Below, piece by piece: positions 1 to 7,900 of a stretch of 64,000 nt of DNA. Origin of the DNA: Mycobacterium sp. SMC-4 (GTDB taxonomy: Bacteria > Actinomycetota > Actinomycetes > Mycobacteriales > Mycobacteriaceae); assembly GCF_025263265.1 (NCBI RefSeq), contig NZ_CP079869.1, forward strand, positions 2,666,001 to 2,730,000, given 5' to 3'. A model generated the notes under the pieces. That model was not told the origin of the DNA. It ran no database searches and worked only from the letters and a program-made list of their open reading frames with translations. The first letter of the stretch is position 1. The number at the start of each line of letters is the position of its first letter. The position numbers and the translations under genes are program-made.

Positions 1-1
1 G

Positions 2-1426
2 CGCAGCTTCACCCTCGACGATTTGTCGCTGCGCTACCTCAAACGTGAGCTGCGAGCCGATAACGCTGAACAGCAACAGCTTTCGCTGCTCGACGATACC
101 GACGGCGTGGACAATCAGGCGGTGCAGACGTTGTTGCTGAGAGCCAACGCGGTGATGGACCTCGCCGGCGCGCTCGACGAGGAGCTCGCCCGCATCGACT
201 CCTCCGGTCTGTTGGAGAGCATGGAGTTGCCGGTTCAGCGGGTGCTCGCCGAGTTGGAGACCGCGGGAATCGCGGTGGACCTGCCCACCCTTTCGCAACT
301 GCAGAGCGAGTTCGCCGAGCAGATCCGCGATGCCGCCGAGGCGGCCTATGCGGTGATCGGCAAGCAGATCAATCTGGGTTCACCCAAGCAACTGCAGGTG
401 GTGCTGTTCGACGAGCTGCAGATGCCCAAGACCAAGCGCACCAAGACCGGGTACACCACCGACGCAGATGCGTTGCAGGGCCTCTTCGAAAAGACCGGCC
501 ACCCTTTCCTGCAGCATCTGCTGACCCACCGCGACGCCACCCGGCTCAAAGTCACCGTCGACGGGCTGCTCGCGTCGACAGCCGGCGACGGTCGGATTCA
601 CACCACGTTCAACCAGACCATCGCAGCGACCGGGCGGCTGTCCTCGACGGAGCCCAATCTGCAGAACATTCCGATCCGTACCGAGGCCGGCCGGCGTATC
701 CGCGACGCCTTCGTCGTCGGTGCTGGCTACGCGGAGTTGATGACCGCTGACTACAGCCAGATCGAGATGCGGATCATGGCGCATCTCTCGCAGGACGAAG
801 GCCTCATCGAGGCGTTCAACACCGGCGAGGACCTGCATTCGTTCGTCGCCTCGCGGGCGTTCTCGGTACCCATCGACGAGGTCACCGCCGAGCTGCGGCG
901 CCGGGTCAAAGCGATGTCCTACGGCCTGGCCTACGGCCTGAGCGCGTACGGGCTGGCTCAGCAGCTCAAGATCTCCACCGAGGATGCCAAAGTGCAGATG
1001 GAGCAGTACTTCGCCCGATTCGGTGGGGTGCGCGACTACCTGCATGCGGTGGTGGATCAGGCCCGCAAGGACGGCTACACCTCGACGGTGTTCGGCCGCC
1101 GGCGCTACCTTCCCGAACTCGACAGCAGTAATCGCAACGTGCGCGAGGCCGCTGAGCGGGCGGCGCTCAACGCGCCGATTCAGGGTAGTGCGGCGGACAT
1201 CATCAAGGTTGCGATGATCAACGTCGACCGGGCGATCAAGGACGCCGGCCTGAAGTCCCGAATGTTGCTGCAGGTGCACGATGAACTGCTCTTCGAGGTC
1301 GCCGAAGGCGAGCGGGACACCCTCGACGCGTTGGTCCGCGACAGGATGGGCAGCGCCTATTCCCTCGCGGTGCCGCTGGAGGTCAGCGTCGGTTACGGGC
1401 GCAGCTGGGACGCCGCGGCGCACTGA
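2..1426 (+). CDS. polA: DNA polymerase I, C-terminal part (cut by left edge)
   Basis: Family A DNA polymerase for repair and Okazaki fragment processing. The reading frame is already open at base 2, so only the C-terminal ~475 residues are present; the 5'-3' exonuclease domain lies outside. Polymerase motif A (DYSQIEMRI), the O-helix motif B (RRRVKAMSYGLAYG) and motif C (QVHDELLFE, catalytic HDE) are all intact. The residue equivalent to E. coli Phe762 is Tyr (codon 920-922), a feature tied in family A enzymes to poor discrimination against dideoxynucleotides. It ends 25 bp from the convergent PrsW gene. Identity is certain; only the 5' part is missing. Confidence 0.97.
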   Translation, partial: RSFTLDDLSLRYLKRELRADNAEQQQLSLLDDTDGVDNQAVQTLLLRANAVMDLAGALDEELARIDSSGLLESMELPVQRVLAELETAGIAVDLPTLSQLQSEFAEQIRDAAEAAYAVIGKQINLGSPKQLQVVLFDELQMPKTKRTKTGYTTDADALQGLFEKTGHPFLQHLLTHRDATRLKVTVDGLLASTAGDGRIHTTFNQTIAATGRLSSTEPNLQNIPIRTEAGRRIRDAFVVGAGYAELMTADYSQIEMRIMAHLSQDEGLIEAFNTGEDLHSFVASRAFSVPIDEVTAELRRRVKAMSYGLAYGLSAYGLAQQLKISTEDAKVQMEQYFARFGGVRDYLHAVVDQARKDGYTSTVFGRRRYLPELDSSNRNVREAAERAALNAPIQGSAADIIKVAMINVDRAIKDAGLKSRMLLQVHDELLFEVAEGERDTLDALVRDRMGSAYSLAVPLEVSVGYGRSWDAAAH

Positions 1427-1451
1427 AGCGGAGTCGGCCGGACCAAGACGG

Positions 1452-2615
1452 TCAGGGCACCCGGAAGCCTGCCATCCGGTGCAGCGCGGGCGACGATGCC
1501 CGGACCGCGTAGACGGCGTAGGTCTCCTCGGTCAGCAGCGCATTGACCCGCGCATCGCCGAATCCGCGGTCGATGCGATCACGCACGAACGCCAACTCGA
1601 CCACCTGATGGGCGAACTTGCGTACCGATTTTCCGGCCTGCCGGCCGCCGAACCGCCTCGCCTCGGCGATGGCGTGTTTGCGGGTAGGGATGGAGTGCAG
1701 CCAGGTCGCCTCGTTGGGGGTGACCACACCCGCCGCCACCATGCCCGGCAGCTTCGCCGAGACAATCCGTTGCTCCCGACGGCGGTTGTAGATGGCGAGG
1801 GTGACTGCCAGCGCGAAGATCGGCATCATCCAGAACACGTACACCCCGAAGTAGGCCTCGACACCCAAAAACGAGGACCCGTTCCACATGGCATGCAGCA
1901 GGACCGCGCCGGCGTAGCCCGACAGCAGGCAGCCGAGCTGGGCCCATCTGTTGCGCTTGTGCAGTGCGTACCAGACACCCAGGGCGAACAACGTGGTGAA
2001 CAGCGAATGCGCGAACGGCGCCATGATCAGCCGCAGGGCCGCGGTCAGCAGCGAATCGGCCAATGACTCGCCGTCGGCGATGTACATGATGTCTTCGAGC
2101 CAGGCAAAGCCCGCGCCCACCAGGCCGGCATACACCAGGCAGTCGGTCAACGAGTTCATCTCATGGCGGCGCGCGCCGGTCATCATCAGCAGCAAAAACA
2201 GGCCCTTGGCAGCCTCTTCGGTGACCGGGGCGCCGATAACCAGCGTCCACGCACTGGTCCCCGCCGCTGCGGGATCCAAAGCCGGGTTCAGCCACACTTC
2301 GAGCAGGAGTTGCAAGATCAGCGCGATCACGACCGCGGCTGAGGCGCCCCAGATGAATGCGAACAACAACAGCCGCGGTGGTTCGGGTTCCCACCGGTCC
2401 AACCACAGGTAGGCAAGAACCACGACTGCCATCGCGACACTGGACAGCACGAACCCGACCGCTGTCCCGGCGGGATTGACCGCCGTCAGCACGATCACCA
2501 GCAGGCCGGTCAGCGTCCCCAAGGCGATGAGAACGCCCAGTGGCGCACCGACCTTGCGCACGCGCTGAGGCAGACCGGGTTGGACCGGGAGCGGGTGCGC
2601 TGGGCGGATCGACAT
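1452..2615 (-). CDS. PrsW-family intramembrane metalloprotease
   Basis: Multi-pass membrane protein of 387 aa with the hallmarks of the PrsW/CAAX-like protease family: PVTEEAAKG (paired Glu, then Lys) in one helix, and HAMWNGSS (His and Asn) later. About eight hydrophobic segments are visible, followed by a soluble basic C-terminal region of about 100 residues. PrsW proteases cleave membrane anti-sigma factors in Bacillus; the substrate here is unknown. I start at the ATG at 2615 because the 33 codons upstream look non-coding and no membrane segment is lost. It is divergent from the ThrE-like gene and convergent with polA. Confidence 0.88.
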   Translation of the reverse strand: MSIRPAHPLPVQPGLPQRVRKVGAPLGVLIALGTLTGLLVIVLTAVNPAGTAVGFVLSSVAMAVVVLAYLWLDRWEPEPPRLLLFAFIWGASAAVVIALILQLLLEVWLNPALDPAAAGTSAWTLVIGAPVTEEAAKGLFLLLMMTGARRHEMNSLTDCLVYAGLVGAGFAWLEDIMYIADGESLADSLLTAALRLIMAPFAHSLFTTLFALGVWYALHKRNRWAQLGCLLSGYAGAVLLHAMWNGSSFLGVEAYFGVYVFWMMPIFALAVTLAIYNRRREQRIVSAKLPGMVAAGVVTPNEATWLHSIPTRKHAIAEARRFGGRQAGKSVRKFAHQVVELAFVRDRIDRGFGDARVNALLTEETYAVYAVRASSPALHRMAGFRVP

Positions 2616-2723
2616 CCTCGCAGGGTAAACGGTGGTCCCGAGGCCGGCCCGGTAACACGAACCCGACGCGCCCGGCCGGTCGGGTAGGTTCGATGAGGCT
2701 GGCGAGGGCCTCACACATTGACC

Positions 2724-3983
2724 ATGCAGACTTCACGCGCGGACGACCACATCCAGTTCCTCGCGCGCCTGGGTGCCGCGATGGCCGCCGCAAACTATCC
2801 GGTCACGCTGATCCGCGAGATGCTCCGACGGGCGTCGAGCGCCTACGGCGTCTCCACTGAATTCGTCGCGCTGCCCAACACCGTGCAGGTGGTCGGACCC
2901 GCTACCGCATCGGGTACTGCAGTGAAATCCGCCTCGGTGGAGGCTGACCTGCGGTTCGATCAGACCTTTCCGCTGGCACGGCTGGTTTCGGCTGCGCGCA
3001 AGGGTGCCGTGGATCCGGCGGCGGGCGAGGCCGAACTCGAACGGATTCGATCCACACGGCACCGCCTGCCCGCCTGGGTCACGGTGATCGGGTACGGCAT
3101 CTGGAGTGCGGGCCTGGCGCTGGTTCTGGAGCCGACGCCGCTGAACCTGCTCGGCGCCACGGTGTTCGGACTGATGGTCGGTGCGATCGCGGCCGTCGGA
3201 CGAGGGTTGCCGCTGCTCAACCAGCTGGTACCGGTCATCAGTGCGTTCGTGGTCACTGCGCTGAGCATCCTGGCGGCGCACCGCCTCGGGCTCGATCACA
3301 TCGGGCTGAGGGCGCTGATTCCGCCGCTGGCGATGTTCCTGCCCGGGGCCGCGTTGACCCTGGCGGTGATCGAGCTCAACTCGCGCGACACCATCTCAGG
3401 GGCCAGTCGGCTGGTCGCCGGGTTCGTCCAGTTGGCCCAGCTGGCCTTCGGCATCTTCATCGCGGTGCAGGTGCTCGGGGAGGCCGAGTCGCAACTGTCC
3501 TCGGTCGCGGTCAACAAGCTCGGTTCCTGGGCGCCCTGGGTCGGTGTCGCCGTGTACGCGTTCGGTCTCATGCTGTTCCTCGGTCCACCGCTACGGTTCC
3601 TGCCGTGGCTGGTGGTGGTCTGCTACGCGGCCTATTCGGCTCAGTACCTCGGTGACCTGCTGTTCGGCAGCTATGTCAGTGGTTTCACCGGGGGAGTGGT
3701 GTTGACCGTGTGCGCGCTGGCGATGGCGAGCCGGGCAGGCGCTCCGCCGGCGATCTCGCTGATTCTTCCCGGGTTCTGGTTGCTGGTTCCCGGGTCGATG
3801 GGGCTGATCGGGATCGCCGAGCTGTTCGGCGCCGACGGTGACTCCGCGATCGTCGTCACCTTCATCTCCATGTTCTCGGTGGCTTTCGGGCTGCAGACCG
3901 GGTTAGTGTGCTGGCAGCTGGTCAGACGCGCCCGCCGGCCCCGGCGCCACCCGGGTTTGTCCAGCATGCGCCCAGTCGAGTAG
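2724..3983 (+). CDS. Threonine/serine exporter family protein (ThrE/DUF1212-like)
   Basis: Integral membrane protein of about 419 aa. The N-terminal ~130 residues are soluble and resemble the DUF1212 domain. They are followed by about ten hydrophobic helices, the fused ThrE architecture, giving a probable export role for Thr/Ser or related small molecules across the inner membrane. The ATG at 2724 is used; a TTG two codons upstream (2718) is an alternative. A -10-like TAGGTT lies at 2685-2690. The start region is divergent from the PrsW gene. Substrate is inferred from family only. Confidence 0.85.
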   Translation: MQTSRADDHIQFLARLGAAMAAANYPVTLIREMLRRASSAYGVSTEFVALPNTVQVVGPATASGTAVKSASVEADLRFDQTFPLARLVSAARKGAVDPAAGEAELERIRSTRHRLPAWVTVIGYGIWSAGLALVLEPTPLNLLGATVFGLMVGAIAAVGRGLPLLNQLVPVISAFVVTALSILAAHRLGLDHIGLRALIPPLAMFLPGAALTLAVIELNSRDTISGASRLVAGFVQLAQLAFGIFIAVQVLGEAESQLSSVAVNKLGSWAPWVGVAVYAFGLMLFLGPPLRFLPWLVVVCYAAYSAQYLGDLLFGSYVSGFTGGVVLTVCALAMASRAGAPPAISLILPGFWLLVPGSMGLIGIAELFGADGDSAIVVTFISMFSVAFGLQTGLVCWQLVRRARRPRRHPGLSSMRPVE

Positions 3984-4071
3984 TCTCGATCAGTACCTGT
4001 GTGCGCGATCTCAGGTCATCAATAAGCAACCTGTGTCCCTACGATCAAACCTGTCCGGAGCAACCCACCAC

Positions 4072-5514
4072 ATGCCAAGTCCCTCCGTCACGTCCCCGCA
4101 AGTAGCCGTCAACGACATCGGCTCCGCGGAGGACTTCCTCGCCGCCATCGACAAGACCATCAAGTACTTCAACGATGGCGACATCGTCGAAGGGACCATC
4201 GTCAAGGTGGACCGCGACGAGGTACTACTCGATATCGGCTACAAGACCGAAGGTGTCATCCCTTCCCGCGAGCTGTCCATCAAGCACGACGTCGACCCCA
4301 ATGAGGTCGTTTCCGTGGGCGATGAGGTCGAAGCCCTGGTCCTCACCAAGGAGGACAAGGAAGGCCGTCTGATCCTGTCCAAGAAGCGCGCTCAGTACGA
4401 ACGCGCCTGGGGCACCATCGAAGAACTCAAGGAAAAAGACGAGGCCGTCAAGGGCACCGTCATCGAGGTCGTCAAGGGCGGCCTGATCCTCGACATCGGG
4501 CTGCGCGGCTTCCTGCCCGCCTCCCTGGTCGAGATGCGTCGCGTCCGCGATCTGCAGCCCTACATCGGCAAGGAGATCGAGGCCAAGATCATCGAGCTCG
4601 ACAAGAACCGCAACAACGTGGTCCTGTCGCGCCGAGCGTGGCTCGAACAGACGCAGTCCGAGGTACGCAGCGAGTTCCTCAACCAGCTCACCAAGGGCGC
4701 CATCCGCAAGGGTGTGGTGTCCTCGATCGTCAACTTCGGCGCTTTCGTCGATCTCGGCGGTGTCGACGGTCTGGTGCACGTCTCCGAGCTCTCCTGGAAG
4801 CACATCGATCACCCGTCCGAGGTGGTTCAGGTGGGTGACGAGGTCACCGTCGAGGTGCTCGACGTCGATATGGATCGTGAGCGGGTTTCGTTGTCGCTCA
4901 AGGCCACTCAGGAAGATCCGTGGCGTCACTTCGCCCGCACCCATGCGATCGGTCAGATCGTGCCGGGCAAGGTCACCAAGCTGGTGCCCTTCGGTGCGTT
5001 CGTCCGCGTCGAAGAGGGCATCGAAGGCTTGGTGCACATCTCCGAGCTCTCCGAGCGCCACGTCGAGGTGCCCGATCAGGTGGTCCAGGTCGGCGACGAC
5101 GCAATGGTCAAGGTCATCGACATCGACTTGGAGCGCCGCCGTATCTCGCTGAGCCTCAAGCAGGCCAACGAGGACTACGCCGAGGAGTTCGAGGCCTGGA
5201 AGTACGGCATGGCCGACAGCTACGACGATCAGGGCAACTACATCTTCCCCGAGGGCTTCGACGCCGACACCAACGAGTGGCTCGAAGGTTTCGAGAAGCA
5301 GCGCGACGAGTGGGAGTCGCGCTACGCGGAGGCCGAGCGTCGCCACAAGATGCACACCGCGCAGATGGAGCGATTCGCTGCTGCCGAGGCCGCCGAAGCT
5401 GCCCGCCCGGCCGGCAACGGCGCTTCGCGTCCCGAAGAGCCGAGCGCCGGTGGATCGCTGGCCAGCGACGCCCAGCTCGCTGCGCTGCGCGAGAAGCTCG
5501 CGGGCAACGCGTAG
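4072..5514 (+). CDS. rpsA: 30S ribosomal protein S1
   Basis: Binds mRNA on the 30S subunit and supports initiation on structured leaders. The 480 aa contain four S1 (OB-fold) repeats, roughly residues 35-105, 122-190, 207-277 and 294-364. Each repeat ends with the typical RxxLSxK segment (for example RERVSLSLK). The charged C-terminal tail is typical of actinobacterial S1. The start MPSPSVTSPQ matches the mycobacterial N-terminus I remember; an upstream in-frame GTG at 4033 adds 13 unlikely residues. A strong hairpin terminator follows at 5530-5562. Confidence 0.98.
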   Translation: MPSPSVTSPQVAVNDIGSAEDFLAAIDKTIKYFNDGDIVEGTIVKVDRDEVLLDIGYKTEGVIPSRELSIKHDVDPNEVVSVGDEVEALVLTKEDKEGRLILSKKRAQYERAWGTIEELKEKDEAVKGTVIEVVKGGLILDIGLRGFLPASLVEMRRVRDLQPYIGKEIEAKIIELDKNRNNVVLSRRAWLEQTQSEVRSEFLNQLTKGAIRKGVVSSIVNFGAFVDLGGVDGLVHVSELSWKHIDHPSEVVQVGDEVTVEVLDVDMDRERVSLSLKATQEDPWRHFARTHAIGQIVPGKVTKLVPFGAFVRVEEGIEGLVHISELSERHVEVPDQVVQVGDDAMVKVIDIDLERRRISLSLKQANEDYAEEFEAWKYGMADSYDDQGNYIFPEGFDADTNEWLEGFEKQRDEWESRYAEAERRHKMHTAQMERFAAAEAAEAARPAGNGASRPEEPSAGGSLASDAQLAALREKLAGNA

Positions 5515-5529
5515 TTCCCGACAATCGGC

Positions 5530-5566
5530 GGCAAGCCCCGGCTCGGTGAGTCGGGGCTTGCCCCTT
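5530..5566 (+). terminator. Intrinsic terminator after rpsA
   Basis: Perfect 11-bp stem: GGCAAGCCCCG at 5530-5540 pairs with CGGGGCTTGCC at 5552-5562 across an 11-nt loop. It is followed by a short pyrimidine run (CCTTTCTC). It lies 15 bp past the rpsA stop and before coaE, so coaE needs its own promoter. Confidence 0.85.
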
Positions 5567-5602
5567 TCTCGGATCGGTTCGGCTTCCTGACAGACTGATG
5601 CG

Positions 5603-6751
5603 GTGCTGCGCATTGGGTTGAGCGGAGGAATCGGAGCGGGCAAGTCGACGGTGTCGGCCACGTTCAGTGAGCTGGGCGGGATCGTCGTCGACGGTGACCT
5701 CATCGCTCGTGAAGTCGTCGAACCCGGGACCGAGGGACTGGCCAGACTGGTCGAGGCGTTCGGCGAGCAGATCCTACAGCCCGACGGATCCCTCAACCGC
5801 CCGGCGCTGGCCGCCATCGCGTTCAGCGATGACCACGCTCGCACGACACTGAATGGCATCGTGCACCCACTGGTGGGTCAGCGGCGTTCCGAGCTGATCG
5901 CCGGCGCCGACCCCGACGCTGTGATCGTCGAGGACATCCCGTTGCTCGTCGAATCGCAGATGGCGTCGATGTTCCCGCTGGTGATCATCGTGAACGCGGA
6001 CGAGGACCTCCGAGTCAGGCGGTTGATCGAATACCGCAACTTCAGCGAAGAGGATGCCCGTGCACGGATCGCGGCCCAGGCCACCGAAGAGCAGCGCCGC
6101 GCCGTCGCCGATGTCTGGCTGGACAACTCCGGTACCGCCGAGGACCTCGTCGAGATGTCGCGCCGGCTGTGGCGCGAGCGCATCGAGCCGTTCGCCGACA
6201 ACCTGAAAGCGGGCCGGCCGGCGCAGGCACGGCCCGAGGTCGTACCGGCAGATCCTTTCTGGCAAGCGCAGGGACGACGTATCGTCACCAGACTGCGGAC
6301 CGCCTGTGGGCACCGGGCCCGGCGGGTCGATCACATCGGTGCGACCGCGATCGTCGGCGTGCCGGCCAGGGACGTCATCGACGTTCAGGTCACCGTCGAG
6401 TCACTCGACGTCGCCGACGAACTCGCCGAGTCGCTGCTGGCCGCGGGCTATGTCAAAACTGCCACCACCGACGATGCCGGTCACGCCGACGCGCGCAGTA
6501 CGGTCACCGAGTTCGACCACACTGACGATCGCTCACCGTGGCGCAAGCGCCTGTATTGTTCAGCCGATCCCGGACGGCCCACCAACGTCCATGTGCGGGT
6601 CGACGGTTGGCCCGGTCAGCAGTTCGCGTTGTTGTTCGTCGATTGGCTCGCCGCCAACCCCGCAGAGCAGGACGCGCAACCAGACGATGTCGAGACCTAC
6701 CGGCGCGCGTGGCGCTGGGCCGACACCGCGGGGTGGCGACCGAGCGCTTAG
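5603..6751 (+). CDS. coaE: Dephospho-CoA kinase fused to a GrpB/UPF0157 domain
   Basis: Catalyses the last step of CoA synthesis, the ATP-dependent 3'-phosphorylation of dephospho-CoA. The N-terminal ~200 residues hold the kinase: P-loop GGIGAGKST near residue 9 and a VDGDLIAREV segment. Residues ~205-382 form a GrpB-type (nucleotidyltransferase-fold) domain seen fused to CoaE in mycobacteria; its role is unclear. The GTG start sits 7 nt after the end of a CAGACT -10-like hexamer (5591-5596), so the transcript is probably leaderless. Confidence 0.95.
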   Translation: MLRIGLSGGIGAGKSTVSATFSELGGIVVDGDLIAREVVEPGTEGLARLVEAFGEQILQPDGSLNRPALAAIAFSDDHARTTLNGIVHPLVGQRRSELIAGADPDAVIVEDIPLLVESQMASMFPLVIIVNADEDLRVRRLIEYRNFSEEDARARIAAQATEEQRRAVADVWLDNSGTAEDLVEMSRRLWRERIEPFADNLKAGRPAQARPEVVPADPFWQAQGRRIVTRLRTACGHRARRVDHIGATAIVGVPARDVIDVQVTVESLDVADELAESLLAAGYVKTATTDDAGHADARSTVTEFDHTDDRSPWRKRLYCSADPGRPTNVHVRVDGWPGQQFALLFVDWLAANPAEQDAQPDDVETYRRAWRWADTAGWRPSA

Positions 6752-7308
6752 GTCATCGGTGGGGCAGCGCCAGGCGGCGCCGGTTCCCCCGGTGGGGGAG
6801 GCGCGGGGGCTGGATCGGCTGGGACGACGTTGGCGATCCCGCTGACCGGCGCCTCACACGTCAGCGCCCCGTAGTCGGGGTCGTCGCGCTGGGGCAGCAC
6901 GCGAGGGGCGATGAAATCGTCGGCCTGGGCCACCAATGCGTCGTCGACCAGGATTTCGCAGTGCAGGTTCGCCGAGTACGGCCACTGGATGGAGATCCGC
7001 ACGTTGGCGATATCCGAGGCAGGAAGCACGGTGTTGGCCTCGAAGACACGCCCGGGCACCATGGTCGGGTTGGCGATCTGAACGACGTCGCCCTCGGCTT
7101 CGTAGGCGATCGTTGCTCCGCGTGAGACGCCGTCGACACGGGCCCGGTAGGTGACGTTGTGCAGCAACTCCGAGGCCGGGTTCTCCAGCTCGGACTGGTC
7201 GTTGGGTTCGGCTGCCGCGGGTCCCGCGGCAGCCACGAATCCTACCAACGGCAGTGCCGCGGCCACGACGACCGCAGCGGCGGTACGCGCACGTCTCCTT
7301 GCACTCAC
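6748..7308 (-). CDS. Exported protein of unknown function, Pro-rich C-terminus
   Basis: 186 aa. It starts with twin basic clusters (RRRAR) and a hydrophobic segment ending in AAAEP, a clear Sec-type signal peptide of about 33 residues. The mature part looks like a single beta-rich domain with two cysteines (HCEI and LTCEA) that could form a disulfide. It ends with a Pro/Ala/Gly-rich tail. I do not recognise the family; a secreted or cell-wall location is inferred. It is convergent with coaE (4-bp overlap) and follows the DUF402 gene on the same strand. Confidence 0.75.
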   Translation of the reverse strand: MSARRRARTAAAVVVAAALPLVGFVAAAGPAAAEPNDQSELENPASELLHNVTYRARVDGVSRGATIAYEAEGDVVQIANPTMVPGRVFEANTVLPASDIANVRISIQWPYSANLHCEILVDDALVAQADDFIAPRVLPQRDDPDYGALTCEAPVSGIANVVPADPAPAPPPPGEPAPPGAAPPMT

Positions 7309-7318
7309 ACGGCCGAGT

Positions 7319-7900
7319 CTATGCCGTCCGCCACGTCAAGATCACGCCGATGCCCAGCAACCACGCAGTGAGGTCGTAGCCGTGGCTGGCGAGCGCGTCG
7401 ACGGTGTCCACGGCGATACCTACGGCACGCTCGGCGTCGTGTGGGCTGATCAGGCCCTCACGCATCGCCCCAAGAAGTTCGTCGACGTCGGTGAGCTGCA
7501 CCGATTTCCCCGATCGCAGCACAAGGTCGAGATAGTGGTCGTCGCTGGTCCAGCGCGATGGACCGCTGTCGTACCGGCCGACATCGAGGTAGAAGTCCTG
7601 GTCACGCTCATGGCCGGGATTGAAGTGGAAGACGGTGACGCGAAGGCCCAGCGCCGGCAACAGCCACGACTCGAGGTAGTGAAACTGTTCGCGCCCGGGG
7701 GTGGGGCGCGCCATGTACAGCCCCCACGAGGTGACGGTGTACTGGTCGACGGCTCGGACCACGCCTTTCGGATCGGTATTGGTCCGGGCGGTGAGGTCGA
7801 AGATCTCGTGCTTGGGAGGGTGGATGGAGTTCAGGATAGGGCTTCTCGCCTCGCGGAACAGAACATGTCGGCCCCAGGTTCTACCCTGGTGAAATGGCAT
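7319..7900 (-). CDS. DUF402-domain protein
   Basis: Up to 193 aa. The core [10 protein letters not shown]...DDHYLDLVL followed by DVDELLGA is typical of DUF402, a family containing nucleoside di/triphosphate phosphatases and the FomD-like phosphonate hydrolases. Its acidic Asp/Glu residues would bind metals. The start is uncertain: the only ATG (7900) overlaps the divergent uvrB start, and similarity to the family seems to begin near residue 23 ([11 protein letters not shown]), where only a CTG (7834) is available. It probably corresponds to the gene next to uvrB in M. tuberculosis. Confidence 0.8.
   Translation of the reverse strand: MPFHQGRTWGRHVLFREARSPILNSIHPPKHEIFDLTARTNTDPKGVVRAVDQYTVTSWGLYMARPTPGREQFHYLESWLLPALGLRVTVFHFNPGHERDQDFYLDVGRYDSGPSRWTSDDHYLDLVLRSGKSVQLTDVDELLGAMREGLISPHDAERAVGIAVDTVDALASHGYDLTAWLLGIGVILTWRTA
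7865..7887 (+). promoter_or_regulatory. PafBC-type (RecA-NDp) promoter of uvrB
   Basis: ATGTCGGCC at 7865-7873, an 8-nt spacer, then TACCCT at 7882-7887 fits the mycobacterial damage-inducible pattern TTGTCRGTG-N8-TAnnnT (6 of 9 in the upper block, full match in the -10). Transcription would start at the A of the uvrB ATG (7894), giving a leaderless mRNA. The call rests on pattern matching only. Confidence 0.6.

Noticed and set aside
4225..5859. 544-codon open frame on the minus strand opposite rpsA and coaE
   Set aside because: It is the mirror of rpsA, a conserved gene with strong codon bias. In GC-rich DNA the opposite strand stays open by composition, and its sequence (Asp/Leu/Val/Gly-rich, no domain) is typical of such shadows.
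7855..7880. LexA/SOS box upstream of uvrB
   Set aside because: GAACAGAACATGTC has only half of the TCGAAC-N4-GTTCGA palindrome; the PafBC-type pattern fits better.
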